NCBI GenBank assembly: GCA_948144175.1
Contig: CANXME010002159.1
Location: 248,001 to 312,000, forward strand
Source: Closterium sp. NIES-65
Taxonomy: Eukaryota; Streptophyta; Zygnematophyceae; Desmidiales; Closteriaceae
DNA: 64,000 nucleotides
Reading direction: 5' to 3'
Position 1 is the stretch's first letter, and every line of letters begins with the position of its first letter. Below, one piece after another: positions 1 to 9,904 of this stretch. The notes under the pieces are model-generated. The model was not told the origin of the DNA. It ran no database searches and worked only from the letters and a program-made list of their open reading frames with translations. The translations under genes were made by a program, and so were the position numbers.

Positions 1-238
1 CTGACGGCAGGTGGTTGCGAACGGCTAGGCGAGCAGCAGCGTCACGAGTAAGCCACTGTGAGCAGGTTGCACTGTCAGCTGTGGCGTCAGGGGCGGGCGA
101 GGCACCAGAAGTGAGGTCAAACAGTGAGGTACCGTCCTTAGAGTCTGTCAGCAGGAACAGCTGTAAGTCGTCTAGCCACACATTGAACTCTATCGGGCGG
201 CCCTTTGAATCGAAGGTGAGAACATTGAGAGTGGCCAT
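1..238 (-). CDS. Gag N-terminus of copia element C (partial)
   Basis: ATG is at 238 on the minus strand and the frame is open to the window edge (79 codons). The product would be the capsid-like Gag that packages the element RNA. The start is fixed by alignment with the same family at 50138 and 58402: all begin M-A/T-T/P-x-V-L-x-F-D, then a D-D/Y-L-Q-L-F-L core, then R-D-A-A-A-R-L-A-V-R. The sequence continues outside the window, so integrity is unknown. Family assignment is firm by similarity to neighbouring copies; function is inferred from position. Confidence 0.8.
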   Translation of the reverse strand, partial: MATLNVLTFDSKGRPIEFNVWLDDLQLFLLTDSKDGTSLFDLTSGASPAPDATADSATCSQWLTRDAAARLAVRNHLPS

Positions 239-875
239 AGCGAGCTAGGCAGGGGAGCGCGCTAGGAGTAGTGCAGCAGAGAGCGGCGCGTGGCGCGCAC
301 AACAGGGCAGGGCACACGACAGGGCAGGGCGGGCATGGCAGGGCAAGGCGCGCACGGCAGGGCAGAGGCGCGCGGGCAGGGCAGAGGCGCGCGGCAGGAC
401 AGGGCGCGCGGCGGCATGGCGCGCAGGCAGGGCAGGCCACGCGGCGGCGTGGCGCGCAGGCAGAGCAGAGCGCGCAACGGCGGCGGGCTGGCAGGGCAGA
501 GGCGCGCGGCAAGGCAGGGCGCGCAGCGGCACGACACGCAGGCAGAGCAGGGCGCGCGACGGCGGCGCGCTGGCAGGGCAGAGTGCGCGGCAGCGCGGCG
601 CGCGGGCAGGGCAGGGCGCGTGGCAGCGCGGTGCGTGGGCAGGGCAGGGCGCGCGGCGCGACGCGCGGGCAGGGCGATGCGGCGACGTGTCGCGCGAGCA
701 AGCAGGGCGCACTGCTGCACGTGGCGCGCGGCTCAGTAGGGCGCGCTGCAGCAGGCGGCGCGCAAGCAAAGCAGTGCGTGCTGTAGCAGGCGGCGCAGGG
801 CAGGGCAGGGCAGTGCAACGCGATCACAGTGGCGCGACGGGTGGGGTAGCGCTACTCGGTAGGCCCTAAGAATTC
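239..875 (-). repeat. GC-rich leader minisatellite of element C
   Basis: This is the untranslated leader between primer site and gag. It is made of short imperfect units of the type GCGCGCGGCAGGGCAGG. Long open frames run through it on both strands only because the composition lacks stops. Two perfect palindromic elements lie at its LTR end: GTAGCGCTAC (846-855) and an 8+1+8 hairpin (876-892). Confidence 0.75.
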
Positions 876-905
876 GGTCCTAGGCTAGGACCTGCTCTGA
901 AGTCA

Positions 906-1037
906 TGTCAGAATAACGAGCAGGAATGAATGAACTAGCAGCAGGATGGGTACAAGTAGGAAACCCTAATTTGTGTTGTACCCTATATGAGCTACCCCAT
1001 TACAGCCTACACAACAAGCAGCACATATAGTTTGACA
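906..1037 (-). repeat. 5' LTR of copia element C
   Basis: A 132-bp LTR with TG..CA ends (TGTCAAAC.. to ..TCTGACA when read on the minus strand). It shares the blocks GGGGTA, GTACAACA and AGGGTTTCCTA with the LTRs of B, A, F and G. The primer site abuts its inner end at 905. Confidence 0.8.
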
Positions 1038-1234
1038 GAAACTTCGGGCACCTGGCAAATTGATGCAAATTTCAATCTCGCCCTCGTCAGACCAATCCGA
1101 GCAACTAGTCAGGCCGACAAGACACACGAAACGACACGCGCCCAGCCCATGGGCATCAAACCCCATCGTGGAACCTGAACCCAGCGGTTCAGCATCAGCA
1201 CCAGTAGCCAACGACTGCCCTCGTCCGCAATGTC

Positions 1235-1509
1235 ATGGGGAACATGACAATGACAAGCGGATCGCGTCGCCCCCGCATGCGCTCACTGTCACCTGAGCCA
1301 GCGCGTCACCCAATTGGAGCGTTCTCAAAAAACAATCCATTCAGCACGCGCCACGACTTTAGCGACGACGACAACCAAGACTGGAATCTCCAAGTCCCGC
1401 TACTTCAAAGCCCCCCGCACATACCTCATACGCGGGCGGCGCCGATCGATTGGATCTCGGGCGAACAATTTCTCAAATTTGACACCCCGCAGATCGTTAC
1501 TCTATGATT
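1235..1509 (+). pseudogene. Left half of an old copia Gag/protease remnant, split by element D
   Basis: An open frame ends with TGA at 1505-1507, inside the target site of element D. When D (1510-7901) and one TGATT copy are removed, this frame runs straight into the protease-like frame at 7907. The two halves are therefore treated as one older element. This half has no recognisable motif by itself and could be a linker region. The stretch 1038-1234 next to it shows nothing I can identify. Confidence 0.45.
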
Positions 1510-2280
1510 TGTTGTTCAGGATCCGTCACTTTGAGAGCTTACGACGAACTCATTACTCAACTAAACGCAAATCCGCTCAGTAGGAAGTTGCGCCTTATAC
1601 TTAGCTACCATCTCCAAGTTGAATCAGTCGTTGAGATGGTCTATAGAGTGAGAACCAAGTAAAAACGTCAAGCAGCCGCATGACTAGTATGGTTGAGGAA
1701 GTACAAACATTAGGGCATAGAAAGTTGGAGTTGGGGACTCCAAGAGAACCATGAGAGGGAAGGTGTTCTCCAAGAGCTAGGGAAGGATGGTAGGAACCTT
1801 CCTAGCAGCAAGGATGCAACTGTCATCATGAGGTCCTTGAGGTGTCACATGCAAAATCCAATCTAGTTGGATTTTGCGTAGGTGTTGCAACATTTGCAAC
1901 CCATGCTAGAAACTTCTAGCCACCCCAATCCAAAAGTCAAAGTTGCATTCCTAACCACCCAACCAAAGATCCCTTTATAGTCATGTCCCAAGTAATCACC
2001 CAAATTAGATATAACCTCAAAAGGTAATAAGAAATCCAAATCTTGGAAATATTGTAACTTGGGCGATCTTGGTCGGAATAAGGCGATCTTGGTGTCGTTG
2101 GAAAACTCTGGATTTCTCCTGCATGATCAAGCATTTAGACTTGGAGAAAAACACAGAGATGATAATATCCAACAGCCATGCACAATGACATACGCTCATG
2201 CAAATCATGCAAGCACAAATAGCACGAGCACTCGGCAGGACGTTAGGATGACATGCACTCAGAATGACGTGCATCCAACA
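1510..2280 (-). repeat. 3' LTR of element D
   Basis: A 771-bp direct repeat of 7131-7901. It starts TGTTGTTCAGG on the plus strand and ends GCATCCAACA. The boundary is fixed by the flanking TGATT duplication. Confidence 0.92.
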
Positions 2281-2294
2281 AACTCCCCCTCAGA
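2281..2294 (-). other. Polypurine tract of element D
   Basis: On the minus strand this reads CTGAGGGGGAGTT directly against the 3' LTR, the expected primer for plus-strand DNA synthesis. Confidence 0.75.
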
Positions 2295-2380
2295 CAAACG
2301 GACTGCATGCACACACACTCACACACATGCATAGTCTCATGCACACAATCACACATGCACTCACGACACTGCTGCCCACA

Positions 2381-4362
2381 CTAATGCAATGCCATGCCAC
2401 ACATCTTAGCACACTTCCAATGTGCGCTCTCGGGAAGTCTCTTGGTGAGAAAATCTGCCGCCTGCTTGCTAGCCTTCACATGGTGAAGCTCAACAGCTCC
2501 CTCTTTCACCATGTGCCTCACCCAGTGCCACTTAATCTTCATGTGCTTGTTCAGCCCATTCAGGATAGGATTATTGGCCATGCCAATAGCAGCCTCGCTG
2601 TCGGAGAAAAGTGGTGTAGGTCCCTCCTGTTCAGCTCCCATGTCCTCCAGCAGCTTCCTCAGAAGCACGATCTCCTTGATGGCATGGTACATCGCCATGT
2701 ACTCTGCCTCTCCGGAAGACTGAGCAATCTCACTCTGCTTCTTGGACCTCCAGCTCACTGGTCCATCTCCGACCATGCACACAAAGCAGCCAACCGATGA
2801 CTGATCCTCATCCTCTGAGGCCCATGTGGCGTCGGTGAAACACGACAGCTTCAAGGTACCAGGCGTGACCCCATCTGCTCCAATCTATTTCAGCTGGCCG
2901 CCAGCTGAAAACTGAACACCAGCAGATGCCGTTGATCCAAGGTAGCGCACCAAGCGCTTTGCCACCTCCAACTGCTCCACAGTGGGTCGTTGCACAACTC
3001 TAGCCAGCTACCCCACTCCGAATGAAGCATCAGGTCGTGTATGCACAGCTGCATACATCACACTCCCAATGAGTGACTGGTACTCATTCTGCTGCTCATC
3101 CTCAAGCACATCATCCTCCTCGGCTGCCTTCTTCAATTTGAAGCCTGCAGGGAATGGTGTCATCACAGTGCGACCCCCAGCCACACCATACCGCTCCATG
3201 ACACCAGAGATGTAGTGTGACTGATGCACCTTCAGCCACCTCCTCTCAACATCCCTCTGAATCTGCAGCCCCAAGTAGTAGTGGACATCCCCCAGCATCT
3301 TGCACTTGAAGTTGTCCATTAGCAGCTTCTGTGTCCTCTCAATCTTCTCCATGGAGGGTGAGAACAGCAGTATGTCGTCGACATACACCAGCATCAAAAG
3401 CAGCTGCTCCCCCTCTCCAAGCAAAAACAAGCTGTGATCCGCCTGGGACGTCTTGAAGCCTCCACCCAGCAGCACCTCCTCGAGCTTCACGTACCAACAC
3501 CTGGGCGCTTACTTAAGGCCATAGATGGCCTTCTTAAGCTTGCACACCCGGCTGGTCCCATCCTCATAGCCGTCGGGCTGCGCCATGTAGATATCCTCCA
3601 GCAGTATTCCATTGAGGAACGCAGTGGTGATATCCATCTGCTTCACGTGCCATCCCTTCACAGCTGCGCCAGCCATCAAAGTCCTCAATGTCACTGGCTT
3701 AGCAAAAGAGCGAAGAACTCCTTCTGCTGAAACCCCTTGGCGACCAAACGGCTCTTGAACCGCTCCAACGCACCATCAGCTCCACTCTTCACCTTGAAGA
3801 CCCACTTGCTGCTGATCGGCTGTCGCCCCTTGGGTAACTCAACAAGCTCCCAAGTCCCATTCTCAATGAGACTGTTGAACTCCGCATCCATGGCAGCCTT
3901 CCACTCCTCCTTTTGGGGTCCACTCAGTGCCTCCTCCACTGTGGCTGGTTCTCCAGGCAAGGGTGTGAAGAAACAGAACGCCATCTCCTCATCCTCTCCC
4001 TCATCCGTGTGAACCGCCATGGCACCTTGCTTGGGTCCTCCCAAACGACTATACTTCAGCCTTGAGGGTGTTGTTGCCACTCTCTTCTCGCGGGTTGCAG
4101 TCTGCTGCCCATGTGGTGAAGCTCCTCTCTGCACACTCCTCTTGGTGACCTTGGCGTTTGCAGCAGGCTCGGGCTGAGTTGGTGACTCCACACGTGCAGA
4201 CTCATCCTCCAACCCCTCCTCTCCAGCAGGACCAGAAACTTGCTGCTCACCACCGCGACTATGGTCACTGGTCAGCTCTGACCCGTGGAGTTCATCAAGG
4301 TGCAGCTGAACCTCCTCCCCTGTAGACCGCTCAATTTCCTGCAGACGCAAGCCAATCTGCAC

Positions 4363-4393
<31 letters not shown>

Positions 4394-6894
4394 TCCTTGT
4401 ACATGACGTCCTCCACAAACTTGACGTCACGGCTGACCAGCGACTTCTTGCTCTTGGGGTCCCACATCAGCCACCCCTTCGAGTTAGGAGCCATCCCAAG
4501 ATGGACAGCCCACACAGCAGCAACTTCCAGCTTGTGCCTCTGCTCCTTAGGCACCATCACAAGCCCCATGCAGCCCCACACACGCAGCATGTCAATAGAT
4601 GGCTTCTTTCCAAGCCAACGCTCGTACGGCACCCAATGCTTGTCACCAACATGCGTCAACACCCTGTTCTTGACCGTGATGACATGGCGAACGGCATCAG
4701 GCCAGAACTTGTAGGGCATCCAAGCAGCCCCCAACAATGTCTTAGCCACCTCGCCAATAGTCCGGTTGGCACGCTCAGCAATGTCATTCTGCTGCGGTGT
4801 TCCAGGGCAGGTCAGCTGATGTCGGATGCCATTTCTCTTGAGGAACTTGGTGAATTCCGCTCCAAGGAACTCTCCACCTCGGTCGCTCCTCAGCACCTTC
4901 ACCAGCCGCATCGCTTGCCGCTCCACCATCGGCAACCAATCCTCCTTGATCGCCGCTGCAGCATCGCTCTTCTTGGACAAGGGTTGCGCCCACGTGAAAC
5001 GGCTCCATTCGTCCACCATGGTAAGGAAGTACAGCACTCCCCAAGTCCCCTCAGTCCTCATAGGACCCACCAGGTCCTTGTGCGCCACCTCCAATGGTGC
5101 CTTGGCTGATCCCTCTGCACGTGGAAACGGGAATCGCGCAAACTTGTTTTGCATGCACGCCTCGCAGCTGCCGTAGTGAGCGCCATCTCCTTGCAGTTGC
5201 AGCCCATGCACGCACTTCTCCTTGTGCATCACCTCCAATGTAGAAACAGCCACGTGTGCGAGCCGCCGATGCCAAGTCTCCCAATCCGCTTGGCCCAAGG
5301 TAGCCGACGCCTTCACCGCCGCGCTTCCTCCAATCAGCTCCTCTCCTTGCACACCTTGCTGCTCCTCCTCGGTGACGCTCTCCTCCATAGATGCCGCCGC
5401 TGCCGCCTTGCCCGATTTCCGCCAAGGGAGGACCGGGATCTGCCACATCCGCTTGTGGACATCCCCTTTCCACTGCAGGTCCCAAATCAGCCGCTCATCG
5501 TTGTAGGCATGGTGGCGCTCCGAGCCAATCGTCTCGGTGTTCACACCCGCATCTCCCAATCGGCCGGTAGAAATCAGGTTCGCGCACAAGTCCGGCACCC
5601 ACAGCACGTTCTTCAGCCCCACGAGCTCTCCATCCGCTCCCATGAACTTGGCGCATCCCATGCCCATGACCTTGGCCTTGGCGCCTGTCGCGGATGTGAC
5701 TGTAGAGATGGGTGCGGGCTGAATCTCATCAAGTAGGTCCGCACGAGGAGTCATGTGCCAAGAGCTCCCGGAGTCTATCACCCAATGGGTGAGGGGGTGT
5801 AGGAGAACCTTGGCAGCCATAGCGTGGTCGGTTGCGCCTTCGTTCACGAAGAAGAAGAACCCGGCCTTCCGCTCCTCAGATTTGCCGCCTTCCTCCTCAT
5901 CCTTCTCCTCTCCACTGGCTCCCATGACTCCCCCACTCCTCGTGCCACCACGCTGGTTGCTTGATGAAGGCGGGGTCCAATCCTTGGGTCGTTGGTAGCA
6001 CTTCCACCAACGATGTCCGCGCTTCTTGCAGTAGAAGCACACCTCCCCTTGACCCCCGCCGCCATCCTCCTTAGGGTTATCCTTGTTCTTGCCCTTCCAC
6101 TTCTTCTTGAAGCCACTTTTTCCACCTCCAACTCCATAGCCAGCCCCCTCCTCCGAGCGCTCCACACTCCGCCGCCGCAAGTCCTCCTCTAGGATGCGCG
6201 CGCGAATGTAATCCACGCTCCGTTGGGGTTGTTGGGAGTTGAGGTTGATCGCTAGGGCAGACCATGACCCCGGCAGCCGTATCACGATCTCCACGCATTG
6301 CACGAGCTCTGGGTACACCACACCGGCTCCTTGGAGCTTTGTGAAGATGTCGCGCATCTCATCCAACACCGGTTGCATCGGCTCTCCATCAACGAACTTG
6401 ATATCGCGCAGCCGCCGCGCGAGTAGCACGATGCCGGTAGCATGTGTCGGTGAGTGCACATCCAGAAGCTTTCTCCAAGCCTTGGGGCCACACTCCGGAT
6501 CACCCAAGAGGTCCTTGATGTGGTCAAGTTGTCGCCCGCCAACCGCTTGCACCATGAGCATGTACGCGTCGAACGATCGCTTCATCCATGCTCCTTTCAG
6601 CTCCGCGGCCTCCGGCATCTTCTCCTTCCCCTCCACCAAATCCAATAGCTTGTATTGGGTATACATCAGCCTCATACGGAAACTCCAGTGCTCGTAGTCC
6701 TCCCCCATGAATTTCTCAATAGAGAAAGCTTTCATAGGATCCACGATAGTAGGAGATGGTGTAGAAGAAGTAGGTAGCGTAGGGTTGGCTGGTTGGTGAG
6801 TCCCCACTCCTCCACCAGCAACTCCCCCCTGCTCTCTAGCCTCTCTACTTCTATCCATCTCGCCACTAGCACCTCCGGAGTTCGTACCAACCAT
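2381..6894 (-). pseudogene. Element D gag-pol polyprotein, disrupted
   Basis: ATG at 6894 opens a 1,067-codon frame to 3691. In order it holds a Gag domain, a zinc knuckle CFYCKKRGHRWWKC (canonical CX2CX4HX4C, near 6030), an aspartic protease site VIDSGSSWHM (near 5780), an HHCC integrase zinc region, the integrase core (SDRGGEF; E in NDIAERANR), a poly-Gln linker (near 4370-4390) and the start of reverse transcriptase. Near 3710 about 20 nt that would encode the G-V-D-Y segment are missing and the frame shifts. Beyond it the frame is continuous except for stops at 3509, 3008 and about 2888. It still shows YVDDILLF (near 3380) and RNase H motifs (FTDATWAS, GEAEYMA, SDSEAA). The family makes RNA-packaging, protease, integrase and RT-RNase H in one polyprotein; this copy cannot. 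Confidence 0.9.
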
Positions 6895-7116
6895 ATTGAG
6901 GCCTTATGAACGGTGGAAACTTGAGAAATCGTTTGGAGAGAATTCTGCCAGAAATTTCGATTCTACGAAAGACGCCGTCGCGGACTGGATACTTCGAACT
7001 AGAACGCGGTTTGACCACCAATCGAAAGGTCGCAAGCAGAGCTACTAGAAACTGGTCTTACTCGACAACATTGGTTGAGAATTTGCGACGATTCGTCTTC
7101 TCAAAGTCGACTACCC

Positions 7117-7128
7117 GCTTTGATACCA
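7117..7128 (-). other. Primer binding site of element D
   Basis: The minus strand reads TGGTATCAAAGC two bases inside the 5' LTR. This matches the 3' end of initiator tRNA-Met as used by many plant copia elements. The leader from here to gag (6895-7116) has no other recognisable feature. Confidence 0.85.
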
Positions 7129-7130
7129 CT

Positions 7131-7901
7131 TGTTGTTCAGGATCCGTCACTTTGAGAGCTTACGACGAACTCATTAGTCAACTAAACGCAAATCCGCTCA
7201 GTAGGAAGTTGCGCCTTATTCTTAGCTACCATCTCCAAGTTGAATCAGTCGTTAAGATGGTATATAGAGGGAGAACCAAGTAAAAACGTCCAGCAGCCGC
7301 ATGACTAGTATGGTTGAGGAAGTACAAACATTAGGGCATAGAAAGTTGGAGTTGGGGACTCCAAGAGAACCATGAGAGGGAAGGTGTTCTCCAAGAGTTA
7401 GGGAAGAATGGTAGGAACCTTCCTAGCAGCAAGGATGCAACCCTCATCATGAGGTCCTTGAGGTGTCACATGCAAAATCCAATCTAGTTGGATTTTGCGT
7501 AGGTGTTGCAACATTTGCAACCCATGCTAGAAACTTCTAGCCACCCCAATCCAAAAGTCAAAGTTGCATTCCTAACCACCCAACCAAAGATCCCTTTATA
7601 GTCATGTCCCAAGTAATTACCCAAATTAGATATAACCTCGAAAGGTAATAAGAAATCCAAATCTTGGAAATCTTGTAACTTGGGCGATCTTGGTCGGAAT
7701 AAGGCGATCTTGGTGTCGTTGGAAAGCTCTGGATTTCTCCTGCATGATCAAGCATTTAGACTTGGAGAAAAACACAGAGATGATAATATCCAACAGCCAT
7801 GCACAATGACATACGCTCATGCAAATCATGCAAGCACAAATAGCACGAGCACTCGGCAGGACGTTAGGATGACATGCACTCAGAATGACGTGCATCCAAC
7901 A
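7131..7901 (-). repeat. 5' LTR of element D
   Basis: 771 bp, TGTTG..CAACA, nearly identical to 1510-2280. It is followed by TGATT (7902-7906), the second half of the target duplication. Confidence 0.92.
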
Positions 7902-7906
7902 TGATT

Positions 7907-8190
7907 GGCGCTACTCGCATGTAACAACAACAGGCGCTACAATACGTGGTACCTGGATAGCTGCTGTGTGCAGCATATGGTGGGCTCTGAGCGTTACATA
8001 TCCAACGCCGTCTCCACCCCTGCTGTGACCTATGTCGCCATGGCAAACAACACATGACTGCGCCCAAGCGCACAAGGAATCGTGGTGCTCAAGGCTCGAG
8101 GGAGCAGGACACACATCACGTTGAATGGCGTGCTGATCGTGCAAAATCTGCTCTTCAAAGCCCAGGGTCAGCATGGTAAATTTTCAAGTT
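7907..8190 (+). pseudogene. Right half of old copia remnant: decayed retropepsin
   Basis: The frame that continues from 1509 encodes WYLDSCCVQHMVG near 7947-7985, then after a TGA (about 8053) a stretch ending ITLNGVLIVQNLLF (near 8117-8158). That is the classic copia retropepsin layout: W-x-L-D-S-G-A with H-M, then the L-x-x-V-L-x-V-P-x-L-x-x-N-L-L strand. The catalytic DSG is DSC here, which should abolish protease activity, and a stop follows. This is an old, dead copy that served as landing site for element D. Confidence 0.65.
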
Positions 8191-8769
8191 ATGTGGATTT
8201 GAAATGGGCAGTAGGTGAGGGTGTGCGAAACCTATTTCGGCATGAAGGCTGTGGCGAGAATTATGTTTCTAAGCGAGCACGTACCCATTTCAGCCACACC
8301 AAACCAGTGATACCCACCAACCTTGTGCGAAAAGTAAGTCGTATGAATAAACACTCTATCCTATCAGAAGCTTTCACACTCTTACGTACAACACAGAAAG
8401 TGTGGCCGCAGCAGAAGTCTCCTCCTCACCACTGACTCAACTCACCTGTACTAACGGGAAATAGAAAAACATCGACGCACGTGGTACTAACAACACCACC
8501 AACTTAGACTGAAATCGGGAAAAACGATGCAAAAACGGAAACGAATTCGACAGATTACCTCAGATTACTGATCATCTCAGGAGTTGGCAACAACACAGCG
8601 GTGGGGTGTGTAGTAACGGGCAAGCCCAAATGGGACATACGGGAAACGCGATTGGTGAGGAAGCATTGGAGAGTTGAGGGATGCCATTTCCTACACGTTC
8701 AGCAGCTAGTCATAACGAGAAACCCTCGATTACCTGTAGTTTAAGAATCTCAACATTAGAAGAACGAGG
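8191..8769 (+). other. No recognisable feature
   Basis: About 580 bp of mixed-composition DNA. I see no gene, LTR end, repeat or RNA that I can support. Confidence 0.5.
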
Positions 8770-9310
8770 GAGGGATTCGGACCCCTGACAGCGCCCTCAG
8801 TGGGTGGAGCATAGCGCTCAACGGGCGAAGGTGCAGACCGCGCGTGGGTCGCACATACAGTGCCGCGCGCGACGCCAGCCCCAAGCGCACGCCCCGGGCG
8901 CTGAGGGTGGACGCTCCAGACAACGCAGCTCGCGTTCCTGGCGATGCGCAGCGCCCGCACCGGGGGACGCGCAGCGCGTGCACTGGGAGATGAGCAGCCC
9001 GCGTGACTGCACGACGAGCAACGGAAGAGCCCGCGCGCGTAGCAACTGAGGAGCCCACGTGACGAGCCACGGAGGAGCCCACGCGACGAGCAGCGTAGGA
9101 GCTTGCGTGCGTAGCAGCAAAGGAGCCCGCGCGATGAGCAGCGTAGGAGCTTGCGTGCCTAGCAGCAAAGGAGCCCGCGCGACGAGCAGCGTAGGAGCCC
9201 GGGCAACGAGCAGCGGAGGAGCCAAGGCGAGGAGCAGCAGAGGAGCCCGGGCGACGAGCAGCGGAGGAGCCCGGGCGACGAGCAGCGCGCGCTGCTGGCG
9301 ACATGCAGCT
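8770..9310. repeat. GC-rich minisatellite
   Basis: Imperfect units of about 24-30 bp of the form GAGCCCGGGCGACGAGCAGCG repeat from about 8940 to 9295, preceded by GC-rich sequence. They leave open frames rich in Ala-Arg-Ser on both strands, which look compositional. It resembles the GC-rich leaders of the copia family, but I find no LTR or primer site next to it. Confidence 0.6.
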
Positions 9311-9504
9311 CACACGGTGACCGGGCTATGACCCCTGCGCGCGAGACTTCTGGGAGGACTGCGCGCTGAAAGGGAACGCGGGGCAGCACATGCCCCTAAA
9401 GGATCGATCAAGAGGTTACCACAGGTGAGCCCCCAATTCCCTGATAGTGGACTATTGTTCAGAGTACGAGTTGCTGCTGTCTTAGGGGTCCGACACACTA
9501 CTGT

Positions 9505-9765
9505 TTGAGCGCAATGTTGCTGCCTTGGGCCTACTGTCACCACCAGGCACGCACCTGTGCTGTCCCAAGGCAGCAGCAACCAACGTTGGTGCTGCCTTGG
9601 GCCTGCTATCACCACCAGGCACGCACTTGTGCTGTCCCAAGGCAGCAGCAACCAATGTTGTTGCTGCCTTGGGCCTGCTGTCACCACCAAACTGTTATGT
9701 GATGTCCCAAGTCAGTAGCAACCAATGTTGCTGCTGCCTTGGGCCTGCTTTCACCATTGCTTGTT
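9505..9765. repeat. Minisatellite, about 72-bp unit, four copies
   Basis: The unit contains GTTGCTGCCTTGGGCCTGCT followed by a CACCACCAGGCACGCAC segment and CCCAAGGCAGCAGCAACCAA. Copies begin near 9511, 9584, 9656 and 9724; the last is partial. The array sits just upstream of Kolobok copy 1, much as the 17413 array sits upstream of copy 2. Confidence 0.75.
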
Positions 9766-9904
9766 GCTCACCGTTGTGTGCTGCTTAGAGTGCAATTGCA
9801 CATTTCTGCTGTATCCTAAGATGCCCTAAACCTTGCCCCTGCCCCCTACCGCTGACCACCCACCTCTCCCTCTCTCCTTGGGGTATGTGCTGACATGCTT
9901 CCAG

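Larger units (their letters stand above)
1..1037 (-). mobile_element. Copia element C, 5' end only (LTR, leader, gag start)
   Basis: This is the 5' portion of a Ty1/copia element on the minus strand; the rest lies left of the window. Reading leftward from 1037, it has an LTR, a tRNA-Met-like primer site (889-905, complement TGACTTCAGAGCAGGTC, one of the weaker primer sites here), a GC-rich leader and the first 79 codons of gag. The gag start matches elements A, F and G. No target duplication can be tested because the other end is missing; the outer flank at 1038-1042 is GAAAC. Confidence 0.85.
1510..7901 (-). mobile_element. Copia element D, complete insertion with 771-bp LTRs
   Basis: A 6,392-bp Ty1/copia element of a different family from A/B/C/E/F/G. 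It has two 771-bp LTRs with TGTTG..CAACA ends, a 5-bp target duplication TGATT (1505-1509 and 7902-7906), a primer site at 7117-7128, a polypurine tract at 2281-2294 and a gag-pol region at 2381-6894. The LTRs differ at roughly 14 positions (about 1.8%), so the insertion is fairly young. Its pol carries one frameshift-deletion and three nonsense codons, so it cannot encode its own machinery. It landed in an older copia protease remnant. Confidence 0.93.

Noticed and set aside
138-827. Several overlapping Ala/Arg/Cys-rich frames on both strands
   Set aside because: They lie in the GC-rich leader of element C, where stops are rare; no similarity to the family proteins.
8765-8825. Minus-strand GGTCCGAATCC with a possible A box, suggesting a tRNA or SINE head
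   Set aside because: The arms do not fold convincingly and there is no A-rich tail or target duplication; left unannotated.
9310-9690. Minus-strand frame of 126 codons
   Set aside because: It overlaps the 72-bp minisatellite and has repeated Gln/His/Leu-rich units only.
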